64,000 nt of DNA from Candidatus Poribacteria bacterium (GTDB lineage Bacteria; Poribacteria; WGA-4E; WGA-3G). The stretch spans positions 62,001-126,000 of the forward strand of contig JAJEEK010000109.1 of the NCBI GenBank assembly GCA_022821065.1, given 5' to 3'. The notes beneath the pieces are model-generated. The model was not told the DNA's origin, made no database searches, and was given only the letters and a program-made list of their open reading frames with translations. Shown piece after piece: positions 41,811-49,639 of this stretch. Position numbers and translations under genes: made by a program. How positions within the stretch are numbered: the stretch's first letter is position 1; every line of letters begins with the position of its first letter.

Positions 41811-42935
41811 CTAAGTTTTTGCTCCTTTATTAAGACGTTTTACAAGCGGATGGCTCCGCTCCTCCAACGGCAGTTGCACTTTTTCGCTACTGAAATGCGA
41901 AGCGTAGGTTGCACTTACACATTCAAGCGATGTAAGTGCATTGCGACCACCGAGTTCAGGTTGATTACCGTTAAGAATTGCGTCTCGTATATTTTTCGCG
42001 CTCCAAATAGTGTGGCGAGACCGCCACGCCTTTCCTGAGATAAGAAACGCCGAGGCATCGAGTTCTATCTGTCCCCATTCGGGGGTATGTGCAGCAAATG
42101 AAACATCGAACGGACAGTACCACATTTCATCTACGCCTGTGTCCGGGTTCGGTTTGATCATCAGCTGCCCTTCTGATCCGAGCAGGTGTGGTCCCATCAT
42201 CCACGCGTGTCTGGGTTCTCGACAATACAGTTCCATAATACCGTAGGCACTTCGTGCACCGCCGATATGCACGAGCATTGTATCACCAGCAACGATACCG
42301 TTATCGCGCCGATCGGTTTTACACAATTCACTGCTATGCATAATATCGACTTCCGTCACATCGTGTCCCTGATACGTGATATGCGCTTGGAGCCAAGAGA
42401 TACCGTCTAAGAAGAAATCCATCTCGTCGAAATAGTGGACTCCCATTTCCATCAATTCAAATCCTGCTTCTCGCCCCTTACCGACTTCTCGAATTGAACG
42501 GAGTTCCCCGATTTTGCCAGCATCAACTAAGGTTTTGGCATGCCGAAAGAGGGGTGTGAATCGGAATTGATGACTGACTGCCAAGTGGACCCCTGATTCT
42601 TGACATACCGAGAGCATCTGATCAGCGGTTTCTAAATCAACAGACAACGGTTTTTCACACAAAACATGGATACCGGCTTTTGCAGCAGCAATCGTGATCG
42701 GGGCATGCAGCGGTGCGTGTGTACACACGCTTATGAGATCCAGCGACTCGTGGGCGAACATCTCTGAGTAGTCTGTGTATCGTTTCGAGACATCGTATTC
42801 GTCTGTGCGGTTGTTGAGGGCATCGAGATTGATGTCGCACATTGCGACGATGTCAATTTCCTCAAGATTGGCGTAAGCGGCAGCGTGGCTTCGACTAATC
42901 CCGCCGCAACCGACGATTCCTGCTCGTAAAGCCAT
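41811..42935 (-). CDS. Gfo/Idh/MocA family oxidoreductase
   Basis: 374 residues. RAGIVGCGGISRSHAAAYANL is the nucleotide turn, IVAMCDINLDAL the end of strand 2, LCEKPLSVDLETADQML holds the family lysine, FELMEMGVHYFDEMDFFL the second motif with its His. It belongs to a different branch from the tandem array at 12-18 kb. SD AGGAGACGTTT. Third gene of a four-gene minus-strand operon; 35 bases separate it from the DlgD-like gene. Probably a sugar or sugar-acid dehydrogenase. Confidence 0.85.
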   Translation of the reverse strand: MALRAGIVGCGGISRSHAAAYANLEEIDIVAMCDINLDALNNRTDEYDVSKRYTDYSEMFAHESLDLISVCTHAPLHAPITIAAAKAGIHVLCEKPLSVDLETADQMLSVCQESGVHLAVSHQFRFTPLFRHAKTLVDAGKIGELRSIREVGKGREAGFELMEMGVHYFDEMDFFLDGISWLQAHITYQGHDVTEVDIMHSSELCKTDRRDNGIVAGDTMLVHIGGARSAYGIMELYCREPRHAWMMGPHLLGSEGQLMIKPNPDTGVDEMWYCPFDVSFAAHTPEWGQIELDASAFLISGKAWRSRHTIWSAKNIRDAILNGNQPELGGRNALTSLECVSATYASHFSSEKVQLPLEERSHPLVKRLNKGAKT

Positions 42936-42970
42936 AAACGTCTCCTAAGCGCAATGGTGACAGATGTCGT

Positions 42971-43978
42971 CTATCGGTTCATCTCTAATAGTGTCTGCCA
43001 CTGCGTCTCGTCCACGAGCACCCCTTTTTCGAGACTCTCCTGCCGTGTCCGTAACATGCCTTCGCCCGGATACCTAACCTCTTCATTTTCATCTAACGGT
43101 GTAGCCGTATGGAAATCGTTAATAATCGCTGCCACTGTTTCATTTAGCACCGCTTGTCCCATCAACCCTGTGGCATTAATCGCGATGTAGACCTGCGAAA
43201 CGGCGTATTCTGATCCCTGCTTTCCGATTTCGTGTGTGGCTTGTCCACCTGAGATAACGGATGCCATCGTGTCAAGGACAAGTGCCAGCCCTGAGCCTTT
43301 CCAATAACCGATGGGGAGTGCCCTTTTGGAATCAAGGATTTCACCCGGGTCAACGGTTAGTTCGCCTTTGGTGTCGTACCCGCCGGGTAGCGGTAATTCT
43401 TTTCCTTGTAATTTCAGGACTTCCAATTTTCCGTTTGAATACTGGCTCATCGCCATATCAAGTAAGATGTGTCCGTCTTCGCGCGGCACGGCAATCGCCA
43501 TCGGGTTGTTTCCGATAATTTTTTCAGCAGACCCCCACGGCGGCATCAGTCGCGTTGTGTTCGTCCAACAGATGCCGATATATCCGGCTTCCGCTGCCTG
43601 TAGTGCATAAGCACCGGCACGCATCCAGTGGTTTGTATTTGAAAGTCCGACGCACCCGATACCGTGAATTTCAGCGAGTTCTGTTGCCCGCCGCATGCAA
43701 ACATGCGCGTTGACAAGCCCGACCCCCATCTTACCGTCCCACCGTTCTAACGCACCGAACCCCTCAATTTTCTCTGGTTCTGCACGGAAATTAATCTGTT
43801 TGCTTTCCAATCCGGCAACGAATCCAGGAAAACGATTGAGTCCGTGTGAATACACACCATCGCGTTGATTTTCGGCGAAGAGTCGCGCACATAGCATTGC
43901 TCGCTCATCGGCAAAACCGACTGAAGCGAGTACACGATAAAATTCACCACATAAAGTTTGGAAAGGCACACGTTTCAT
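42971..43978 (-). CDS. dlgD: Ldh-family reductase, 2,3-diketo-L-gulonate reductase-like
   Basis: 335 residues of the malate/L-sulfolactate/L-lactate dehydrogenase family (not the Rossmann LDH type). Motifs: DGVYSHGLNRFPGFVAGLE, GIGCVGLSNTNHWMRAGAYALQAAEAGYIGICWTNTTRLMPPWG, NNPMAIAVP, LPIGYWKGSGLALVLDTMASVISGG. The order and wording are close to my memory of E. coli DlgD (YiaK), down to the NHWMR..Y and GYWKGSG blocks and the total length. DlgD reduces 2,3-diketo-L-gulonate with NADH. The substrate here may differ, but the sugar-acid context agrees. The ATG has only a weak SD. Confidence 0.75.
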   Translation of the reverse strand: MKRVPFQTLCGEFYRVLASVGFADERAMLCARLFAENQRDGVYSHGLNRFPGFVAGLESKQINFRAEPEKIEGFGALERWDGKMGVGLVNAHVCMRRATELAEIHGIGCVGLSNTNHWMRAGAYALQAAEAGYIGICWTNTTRLMPPWGSAEKIIGNNPMAIAVPREDGHILLDMAMSQYSNGKLEVLKLQGKELPLPGGYDTKGELTVDPGEILDSKRALPIGYWKGSGLALVLDTMASVISGGQATHEIGKQGSEYAVSQVYIAINATGLMGQAVLNETVAAIINDFHTATPLDENEEVRYPGEGMLRTRQESLEKGVLVDETQWQTLLEMNR

Positions 43979-44029
43979 AGGTTATAGTAGGCTGTTATTC
44001 CAGCATTCGCTGCTTTTATATAGTGGTCG

Positions 44030-44887
44030 CTACCACATTTTGATCCATTGTGCGAAAGGTGTCACGGGTTGCGTTTCGCTACGGATGACCCATTTGAAAT
44101 CGGGATCTCCCCAGTAGATTGTGCCCGGATGGTCACCGTCACGGAGATAACGGATATCAATCGCCCAACGGACGATTTCACTTGTGGTGTGAGGTAGCGA
44201 TCGATGAAGGGTCAGATTGTGGAACACTAAAGCATCCCCTAATTCCATTGGGCACGTCACGATACGGGAATCTTCAATAAGTTCGTCCATCACCTCAAGA
44301 AACTTACCTTCCCGTTCCTCTGTGTGATGATTGACCACACCTAACCGATGTGAACCCGCAACCACTTGTAGACAACCGTTGGTCTCATCTACCGGTACCA
44401 GCGGTATCCATGCCGTCGGAATAAGCGAAGTTTCGCTGGCTGTGCCGAAATAGCCGCTGTCTTGGTGCCACGGGACGACAGTCAATTGTTGACCCGGAAG
44501 TTTCGGACGCGCATTGAAAACGGGATGTCCAATCACGTCTGTTCCTGTGAGTTGCCCGATTGCGTCCACGAGAGGACCAGCGTGGTGAAGATCGAAAATT
44601 TCGGGGGTTGCCACTTGGTTCCGCCAAGAACGACCAAAGCGATTAGCATATTCGCCAGCGACTTGCGCGAATCGCGTTTCAAACGGGAGTTCCGTCCCTT
44701 CATCTTCAATAATTCCGTCCGCTTTCAACTCGTGAATGATGCCATCTACGACACCGGCAAAACTATCGCGCACGCCATTGATGGCAGTCTCTGGAACAAC
44801 GCCTTTTAGTAGCAAGTATCCATCATTTTCCCACTGATCCATCTGTTCGGGCGATAGTGGGGTTCCCTGTTTTTGATTGTTTTTCAT
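44030..44887 (-). CDS. Phytanoyl-CoA dioxygenase (PhyH) family protein
   Basis: 285 residues. Fe(II)/2-oxoglutarate dioxygenase fold: QWENDGYLLLKGVVPE at the start, the facial triad H-x-D in VVPWHQDSGYFG, distal His in LTLHRSLPHTT and the oxoglutarate-binding Arg in VRWAIDIRY. Members hydroxylate many small substrates, including sugars' side groups and osmolytes; the acyl-CoA name is only historical. First gene of the minus-strand operon (51 bases before the DlgD-like gene). Only a weak SD is seen. Confidence 0.85.
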   Translation of the reverse strand: MKNNQKQGTPLSPEQMDQWENDGYLLLKGVVPETAINGVRDSFAGVVDGIIHELKADGIIEDEGTELPFETRFAQVAGEYANRFGRSWRNQVATPEIFDLHHAGPLVDAIGQLTGTDVIGHPVFNARPKLPGQQLTVVPWHQDSGYFGTASETSLIPTAWIPLVPVDETNGCLQVVAGSHRLGVVNHHTEEREGKFLEVMDELIEDSRIVTCPMELGDALVFHNLTLHRSLPHTTSEIVRWAIDIRYLRDGDHPGTIYWGDPDFKWVIRSETQPVTPFAQWIKMW

Positions 44888-44899
44888 TTTTATTTAATT

Positions 44900-44917
44900 C
44901 CAAAGCTTGGACAATTT
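44900..44917. repeat. Decayed single end of the 366-bp element family
   Basis: CCAAAGCTTGGACAATTT matches 16 of 18 bases of the terminal repeat at 29235. No inverse partner is found in the following few hundred bases, so this is probably a solo end. Confidence 0.4.
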
Positions 44918-45056
44918 TGAGAATTAAGATGACAAAAGTCGAAAAGATTGTAAAATAATAGCATATTTGACGAAAAGAGTCAAAGAAAATAGCCTCAATA
45001 GCAGAGCCCTTCAGTTCTCGGTTTTTTCGTCCAATTATAGAAGGTGAACGCGTTAA

Positions 45057-45233
45057 TTATGAAGATGCTGACAATGGAAACAGTTGAGCGTCAGGTATCG
45101 CGATCACCCTATTGCTGAAGTCCGGTTGAGGTTCGGCATAGATGTTATATTTCTCTTTGAACGTGTTGCTCTGTTGGTGATGTATGCAGCTACAGAGACT
45201 CACAACGAGTAAAATGCACAAAAATCTAAACAT
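45057..45233 (-). CDS. Small predicted lipoprotein
   Basis: 58 residues from the ATG at 45233: MFRFLCILLVVSLCSC is a short lipoprotein signal with lipobox L-C-S-C, followed by 42 polar residues rich in Gln, Pro and Asp. CGGAG stands ten bases before this ATG, better than the further upstream in-frame ATG at 45257. Nothing more is recognisable. It lies in an otherwise gene-free gap and could be chance, but leader, lipobox and SD together favour a real gene. Confidence 0.5.
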   Translation of the reverse strand: MFRFLCILLVVSLCSCIHHQQSNTFKEKYNIYAEPQPDFSNRVIAIPDAQLFPLSASS

Positions 45234-45386
45234 TGAAATAATCTCCGAACATTTCATTTTAGAGACTATTTTATCATAAAAGGTAAAGTCAATTCATGGC
45301 AAATGTAGAAGTCATTTTGATTTTTGACGGTTTGCCATAATTGGATGAAAAGGAGAATTTTGTCATTTTTTTTAAAGTCTCGGACC

Positions 45387-45415
45387 TTGACATTTCGTTA
45401 AGAAGATGATACGTT
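45387..45415 (+). promoter_or_regulatory. Promoter for the DMFase-like gene
   Basis: TTGACA (45387-45392), 17-base spacer, TACGTT (45410-45415), just ahead of the AAAGGAGGA binding site of the gene at 45438. Confidence 0.5.
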
Positions 45416-45437
45416 ACGAGTCAAAGGAGGACTTATG

Positions 45438-46811
45438 ATGGCAACTTTAACGCAAACGGAAAACCGAATCAGACCGCTTTATATTGATGGATATACCGAT
45501 CAGTTGAGTTATGCTCCCGGTGAAGAAATTGCATTCCACATCTCAACGAGCGCGGGCAGCTACTCACTTGAGATTGCACGTATCGGTGCGACGCGCGAGG
45601 TCGTCTGGAGCCAAGCCGAGCTGCCCGGTGAAGCACAACCGATCCCCGCGGATGCATCATCGCAGGGATGTGGATGGTCTCCCGTCTTTACGCTTGAAGT
45701 ACCTGAATCGTGGCAGAGCGGTTATTATGAAGGCACACTCCGCGCAACAGACGGTGGCGGTGATGTTGTCTATCGGAACCATCGTACCGCCGAAAGCACA
45801 CTTTTCTTTATTATTCGTCCCGCGAAACCGGGGGCAAACACGCCGATTCTGCTCCAACTCTCTACCAATACCTATAACGCCTACAACAACTGGGGTGGCT
45901 TCAGTCTCTACGGATATCACGGGGCAAGTAAGATACAGGGCAACCGTGTCTCGTTTGATCGACCCACTCGCGGCATTTTCGCTAACTGGGAAGCGGCTTT
46001 TGTCGTCTGGGCAGAAAAGAACGGATGGACGCTTGATTACGCCGCGAATAGTGATTTGGAATTCCATCCTGAGATGTTAGAGCACTACAAACTTGTCTTG
46101 AGTGTCGGACACGATGAGTACTGGTCTGCCCCGATGCGCGATCACCTTGAAGCGTTCATCGCGAACGGTGGTAACGCTGCCTTCTTTAGCGGGAATTCCG
46201 TCTGCTGGCAGGTACGTTCGGAAGATAACGGTAGGGCACTCGTCTGTTGGAAACAGACCTACAACCAAGACCCCGTCTACAAAACTGATGATCACAGTAC
46301 CCTCAGCACCCTCTGGAGCCACTATCTGGTCGATCGTCCTGAGAACCAATTGACAGGTGTCGGTTTCCTTCAAGGCGGTTATCATCTGAGTCACGGACAG
46401 TTTATGGATGGTGCAGGTGAATACACCGTCCATCGCCCGGAACATTGGGTGTTTGAAGGGACGAATCTCTCACAAGATGACACCTTTGGTGGCGCAAATA
46501 CGATTGTCGGGTACGAATGCGACGGGTGTGAGTGGACACTTGAAAACGGTTTGCCGGTCCCGACCTATCAAGACGGCACACCTGAAAGTTTCAGGATTCT
46601 TGCGACAGCACCTGTCCGTTGGCATCCTGATGATTGTGAGTGGTATGAGCGTTGGGAAAGAGGGAGAACCGGTGCCGCAACGATGGGCATCTATACACAA
46701 GGCGGGACAGTCTTCACTGCTGCTACAACCGATTGGTCGCATGGATTAGCAGGTGGCGATACGGTGGTTGAACGGATTACACATAATGTTCTGCAACGGC
46801 TTGCAGAATAA
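45438..46811 (+). CDS. N,N-dimethylformamidase large-subunit-like domain protein
   Basis: 457 residues from the ATG at 45438, after a strong SD (AAAGGAGGACTT); an adjacent ATG at 45435 is possible. An N-terminal Ig-like strand set (IDGYTDQLSYAPGEEIAFHISTSAGSYSLEIARIG) leads into the DMFase beta-subunit-type domain: TPILLQLSTNTYNAYNNWGGFSLYGY, LVLSVGHDEYWSAPMRDHLEAFIANGGNAAFFSGN, GTVFTAATTDWSHGL. No signal peptide. Distant relatives without the small subunit are common and of unknown substrate, so hydrolysis of an amide is only a possibility. Confidence 0.75.
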   Translation: MATLTQTENRIRPLYIDGYTDQLSYAPGEEIAFHISTSAGSYSLEIARIGATREVVWSQAELPGEAQPIPADASSQGCGWSPVFTLEVPESWQSGYYEGTLRATDGGGDVVYRNHRTAESTLFFIIRPAKPGANTPILLQLSTNTYNAYNNWGGFSLYGYHGASKIQGNRVSFDRPTRGIFANWEAAFVVWAEKNGWTLDYAANSDLEFHPEMLEHYKLVLSVGHDEYWSAPMRDHLEAFIANGGNAAFFSGNSVCWQVRSEDNGRALVCWKQTYNQDPVYKTDDHSTLSTLWSHYLVDRPENQLTGVGFLQGGYHLSHGQFMDGAGEYTVHRPEHWVFEGTNLSQDDTFGGANTIVGYECDGCEWTLENGLPVPTYQDGTPESFRILATAPVRWHPDDCEWYERWERGRTGAATMGIYTQGGTVFTAATTDWSHGLAGGDTVVERITHNVLQRLAE

Positions 46812-46821
46812 GCACGCTCGA

Positions 46822-47190
46822 TTATATTTCTTTCCGCTGGAATGAGACGTGTGCCGCCGTAAACAACACTATAAAAAAGAGTAACAATAGCATCACGTCC
46901 AAGATCGCACCTTTGAATGCGTCTCCTAAACGTACGCTGTCTTGAAATTTCGGGATACTTTCAAAGGAGACGGGTTTATCAGACATACCCTCCCTAACAA
47001 AAGGAGCGTGTGGACTGTCTGGATCCGCGCGGTCGGCAGAGATAAGAAAATCGTTGAAAGTATCGGCATAACGCTCAACGTTTTTCAAGAAATTCAGAAA
47101 AACTGAGCACAATGGAGTTGAATCAGTGTCCAAAGCATCGTGTTTGTCTTCCCTAACCTTTTCGGTAGTAACTTGGGTAGAGTCTATCAC
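46822..47190 (-). pseudogene. C-terminal remnant of an ABC-2 permease (DUF3526-like)
   Basis: 122 residues from a GTG with no SD. It ends IPKFQDSVRLGDAFKGAILDVMLLLLFFIVLFTAAHVSFQRKEI. This looks like the last loop and last membrane helix of ABC-2 permeases of the DUF3526 kind, which normally run several hundred residues. The preceding part (FLNFLKNVERYADTFNDFLIS) also fits their long outside loop. The N-terminal helices are missing and the frame is closed by a TGA just upstream. Could be a small membrane protein in its own right; a truncated relic seems likelier. Confidence 0.45.
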
Positions 47191-47221
47191 ATTTTGATGC
47201 CAAAATCAACAGCGAATTGTG

Positions 47222-47250
47222 TTGTCAATTCTATGACGACGTGCTATCCT
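47222..47250 (+). promoter_or_regulatory. Promoter for the radical SAM gene; leaderless start likely
   Basis: TTGTCA (47222-47227), 17-base spacer, TATCCT (47245-47250). The -10 box ends only seven bases before the ATG at 47258, so the transcript would begin at or next to the start codon. There is no SD in this interval, consistent with a leaderless mRNA. Confidence 0.55.
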
Positions 47251-47257
47251 ATTTAAC

Positions 47258-48667
47258 ATGGAAACGGAAACGCGAACCTCCTCAGCGATGCATGCCCCTG
47301 GTGCAATCCTCCTGATCTCCTGCTACGAACTTGGACACCGACCTGCAGGACTTACGCGTCCACGCCGCGCACTTGAAACAGCAGGGTTCACACCCAATGT
47401 CATTGATATTGCTGTCGAACCGTTGGATACTGAAAAGGTTGTCCGCGCCCGGTTCATCGGTATCTCCGTGCCGATGCATACTGCACTGCGACTCGGTATT
47501 CATCTCGTACATCGTATCCGGCAAATCAATCCGGATGCTTTGATATGTATGTACGGACTTTATGCGACACTCAACGCCGACTATCTACTTTCACAAGGTG
47601 TCAATTTTTGTATCGCTAACACAGCATCAACAGAACTCGTTGCGTTGGTAACATCCGTTGGAAAGAAAGAGCGGATTAAGACATATAGTGATGATGTCTC
47701 TGTTGGAAAACTACCGCCTCTGGATGTATATGCCCAGTTTGAGGATGACGGTGAGACACGAACCGTCGGGTATACAGAGACGACACACGGGTGTAAGCAT
47801 CTCTGCACACACTGTCCGATACCGCCGGTTTACAATGGCAAATTTTTCGTTGTCCAACCCGATACCGTACTTGCTGAGATACAGGAGCAGGTGGCGCAAG
47901 GTGCGACACATATTACGTTCGGAGATCCCGATTTCCTCAACGGACCGATGCACGGACTCCGTATCCTGCGTGCAATGCACGACGCTTTTCCGAACCTTAC
48001 CTTCGATTTTACGACGAAGGTTGAGCACATCCTGAAACACAGAAAACATTTCCGAGAATTCGCGCAACTCGGATGTCGGTTTATTATCTCCGCTGTGGAG
48101 TCGTTGAGTGAAACGGTTCTAACGATTTTGGAGAAACACCACACACGCGCCGATGTCGAAACCGCAATCGACATCGTTCACGGTGCGGGGATTGCCCTAC
48201 GCCCGACATGGGTGCCGTTTACACCGTGGACAACCTTAGACGACTATCTTGAGGTTTTCCAGTTTGTTGAGACGCACCGTCTTGTGTATCACGTGGATCC
48301 GGTGCAGTATGCCGTTCGATTGTTAATTCCGCCGGGTTCATATCTCCTCAATCGTCCAGAAACAAAGACGCTTTCACGGACGCTTGATGAGACCGCCTTT
48401 AGTTATATTTGGGAACATCCAGATGTGCGGATGGATGAACTCCATAAAACAGTCAGTGCGCTTGTAGAAAACGACGCGCGAATGGGTGTTGACCCACTGG
48501 ACACCTTTTATCGGATATGGGAACTCGCTGCCGGTATGCACGGTAGCAGGCACACGCCGTTGTACCATAGCAAAGCGGCGCATCCACACGCACCACGGAT
48601 TACCGAAGCATGGTTCTGCTGAGCGGAACCCACCGAAGGGCAGTTGGCCCCGATTCAATTTTTTTAA
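47258..48667 (+). CDS. B12-binding-type radical SAM selenoprotein with C-U-A-E-P tail
   Basis: Residues 1-150 resemble a cobalamin-binding fold (AILLISCYELGHRPAGL, FIGISVPMHTALRLGIHLV, NPDALICMYGLYA). The radical SAM cluster motif is C179-x3-C183-x2-C186 in HGCKHLCTHCPI, followed by ITFGDPDFLNGP and FIISAVESLSE. A plain reading stops at the UGA 48620-48622 after AWFC. Read as selenocysteine, it continues U455-A-E-P-T-E-G-Q-L-A-P-I-Q-F-F to TAA at 48665-48667 (469 residues). This ending is the C-U-A-E-P tail I know from the family named CUAEP/CCAEP-tail radical SAM protein. A hairpin that fits a bacterial SECIS follows the UGA. The reaction is unknown. A DUF169 protein gene is next. Confidence 0.8.
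48638..48650 (+). promoter_or_regulatory. Candidate bacterial SECIS hairpin
   Basis: GGGC-AGTTG-GCCC forms a 4-bp stem with a 5-base loop starting about 20 bases after the UGA, with G at loop position 2. That agrees with the remembered bacterial SECIS rules (small apical stem of at least four pairs, 16-37 bases from UGA, G in the first two loop bases). GAA/TTC can extend the stem past a bulge. The UGA itself sits in the 3-base loop of another stem (GGTTCTGC / GCGGAACC, 48612-48630). Confidence 0.5.
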
Positions 48668-48682
48668 CGATTGAGTTCTGCT

Positions 48683-48713
48683 CCGATTGGTTGAACAGCC
48701 CAATCGGGTTTTA
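48683..48713 (+). terminator. Intrinsic terminator after the radical SAM gene
   Basis: CCGATTGG (48683-48690), loop TTGAACAGC, CCAATCGG (48700-48707), then GTTTT. Its place after the TAA at 48665 and not directly after the UGA fits a longer reading frame. Confidence 0.7.
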
Positions 48714-48721
48714 AATAAAAA

Positions 48722-48739
48722 TTTCATAGTACTATGAAA
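48722..48739. promoter_or_regulatory. Perfect 18-bp palindrome, possible operator
   Basis: TTTCATAGTACTATGAAA is fully symmetric. A half copy (ACTATGAAAA) recurs at 48820. Both lie in the AT-rich spacer (48714-48947) upstream of the DUF169 gene, where a transcription factor dimer might bind. No other features are seen in this spacer. Confidence 0.4.
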
Positions 48740-48947
48740 AAACGTTGAGTGAAAATCTCCGTTAAACATAGTTTGGTCTGAGTTCACGATATTTCTTGGA
48801 ATTCGTACTCTTCGGGTTTACTATGAAAACACGCAGTTATTCTGTTGTCAATAACCGATTTTGGTGATAGAATAACGCTCCATGAAATATTTTAGGTCTA
48901 ATAAACTATCTGTTTTTACTATAGAATTTTAGATGTAAAGGAGAACT

Positions 48948-49634
48948 ATGTCGGAACAATTACAACAATTACTTAATTTGGAAACTGCCTCTGTTGCCGT
49001 AACATTTCACGATACTCAACCTGATAGCATCTCCCGTGTAGAGAAAACGGAAGCCTCTGGTTGTACCTATTGGCGACGCGCTGCCGAAGGCAAAACTTTT
49101 TATACTGAGGCATCCGACCACTACAACTGTCCGATCGGATGTTATACACACAACGTTGAACTCCCGCCTGCGCAGATGGAGGAACTCGAAAATACACTCG
49201 GACTGATGGGTGAACTCGGCTATATTACGATGGAAGAGGTACCCGGTATTCCGAGGCGGGAAACGTCGTTTAAAAGCGCAGTCTATTCGCCTTTGGCGGA
49301 TGCATCTGACACTCCCGATGTCGTTATTATCTCTGGTACACCGAGACAGATGATGCTCTTGATGGAGGCTGCAACCGCTGCTGGTATCGGTACGGAGAAT
49401 GGTGTTATGGGCAGACCGACGTGTGCTGCTATTCCTGCCGTCATACAGAGTAGGCGAAGTGTGAGCAGTTTAGGGTGTATCGGTAACCGCGTGTATACCG
49501 CACTCTCTGATGACGATTTCTACTTCGCTTTCCCGGGTGAACACATTGACGTGCTTGTTGAGAAATTAGAGACGATTGTGAACGCGAACCGTGCGTTAGA
49601 GGAATATCACCAGCAACGCCAAGCGGAGATTTAA
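48948..49634 (+). CDS. DUF169 domain protein
   Basis: 228 residues. DUF169-type features: LETASVAVTFHDTQPDSI, SGCTYWRRAAEGKTFYTEASDHYNCPIGCYTHNVELP (conserved Cys/His/Tyr cluster), PDVVIISGTPRQMMLLMEAA, GRPTCAAIPAVIQSRRSVSSLGCIGNRVYTALSDDDFYFAFPG. Biochemical function of the family is unknown to me; the clustered Cys residues suggest metal or cluster binding. It follows the radical SAM selenoprotein gene, has SD TAAAGGAGAACT and is five bases ahead of an SDR gene, so these two form an operon. Confidence 0.85.
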   Translation: MSEQLQQLLNLETASVAVTFHDTQPDSISRVEKTEASGCTYWRRAAEGKTFYTEASDHYNCPIGCYTHNVELPPAQMEELENTLGLMGELGYITMEEVPGIPRRETSFKSAVYSPLADASDTPDVVIISGTPRQMMLLMEAATAAGIGTENGVMGRPTCAAIPAVIQSRRSVSSLGCIGNRVYTALSDDDFYFAFPGEHIDVLVEKLETIVNANRALEEYHQQRQAEI

Positions 49635-49639
49635 GTATC

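Noticed and set aside
47348-47360. AGGACTTACGCGT inside the radical SAM gene as a mobile element end
   Set aside because: Explained by coding sequence; only part of the end matches and there is no partner arm.
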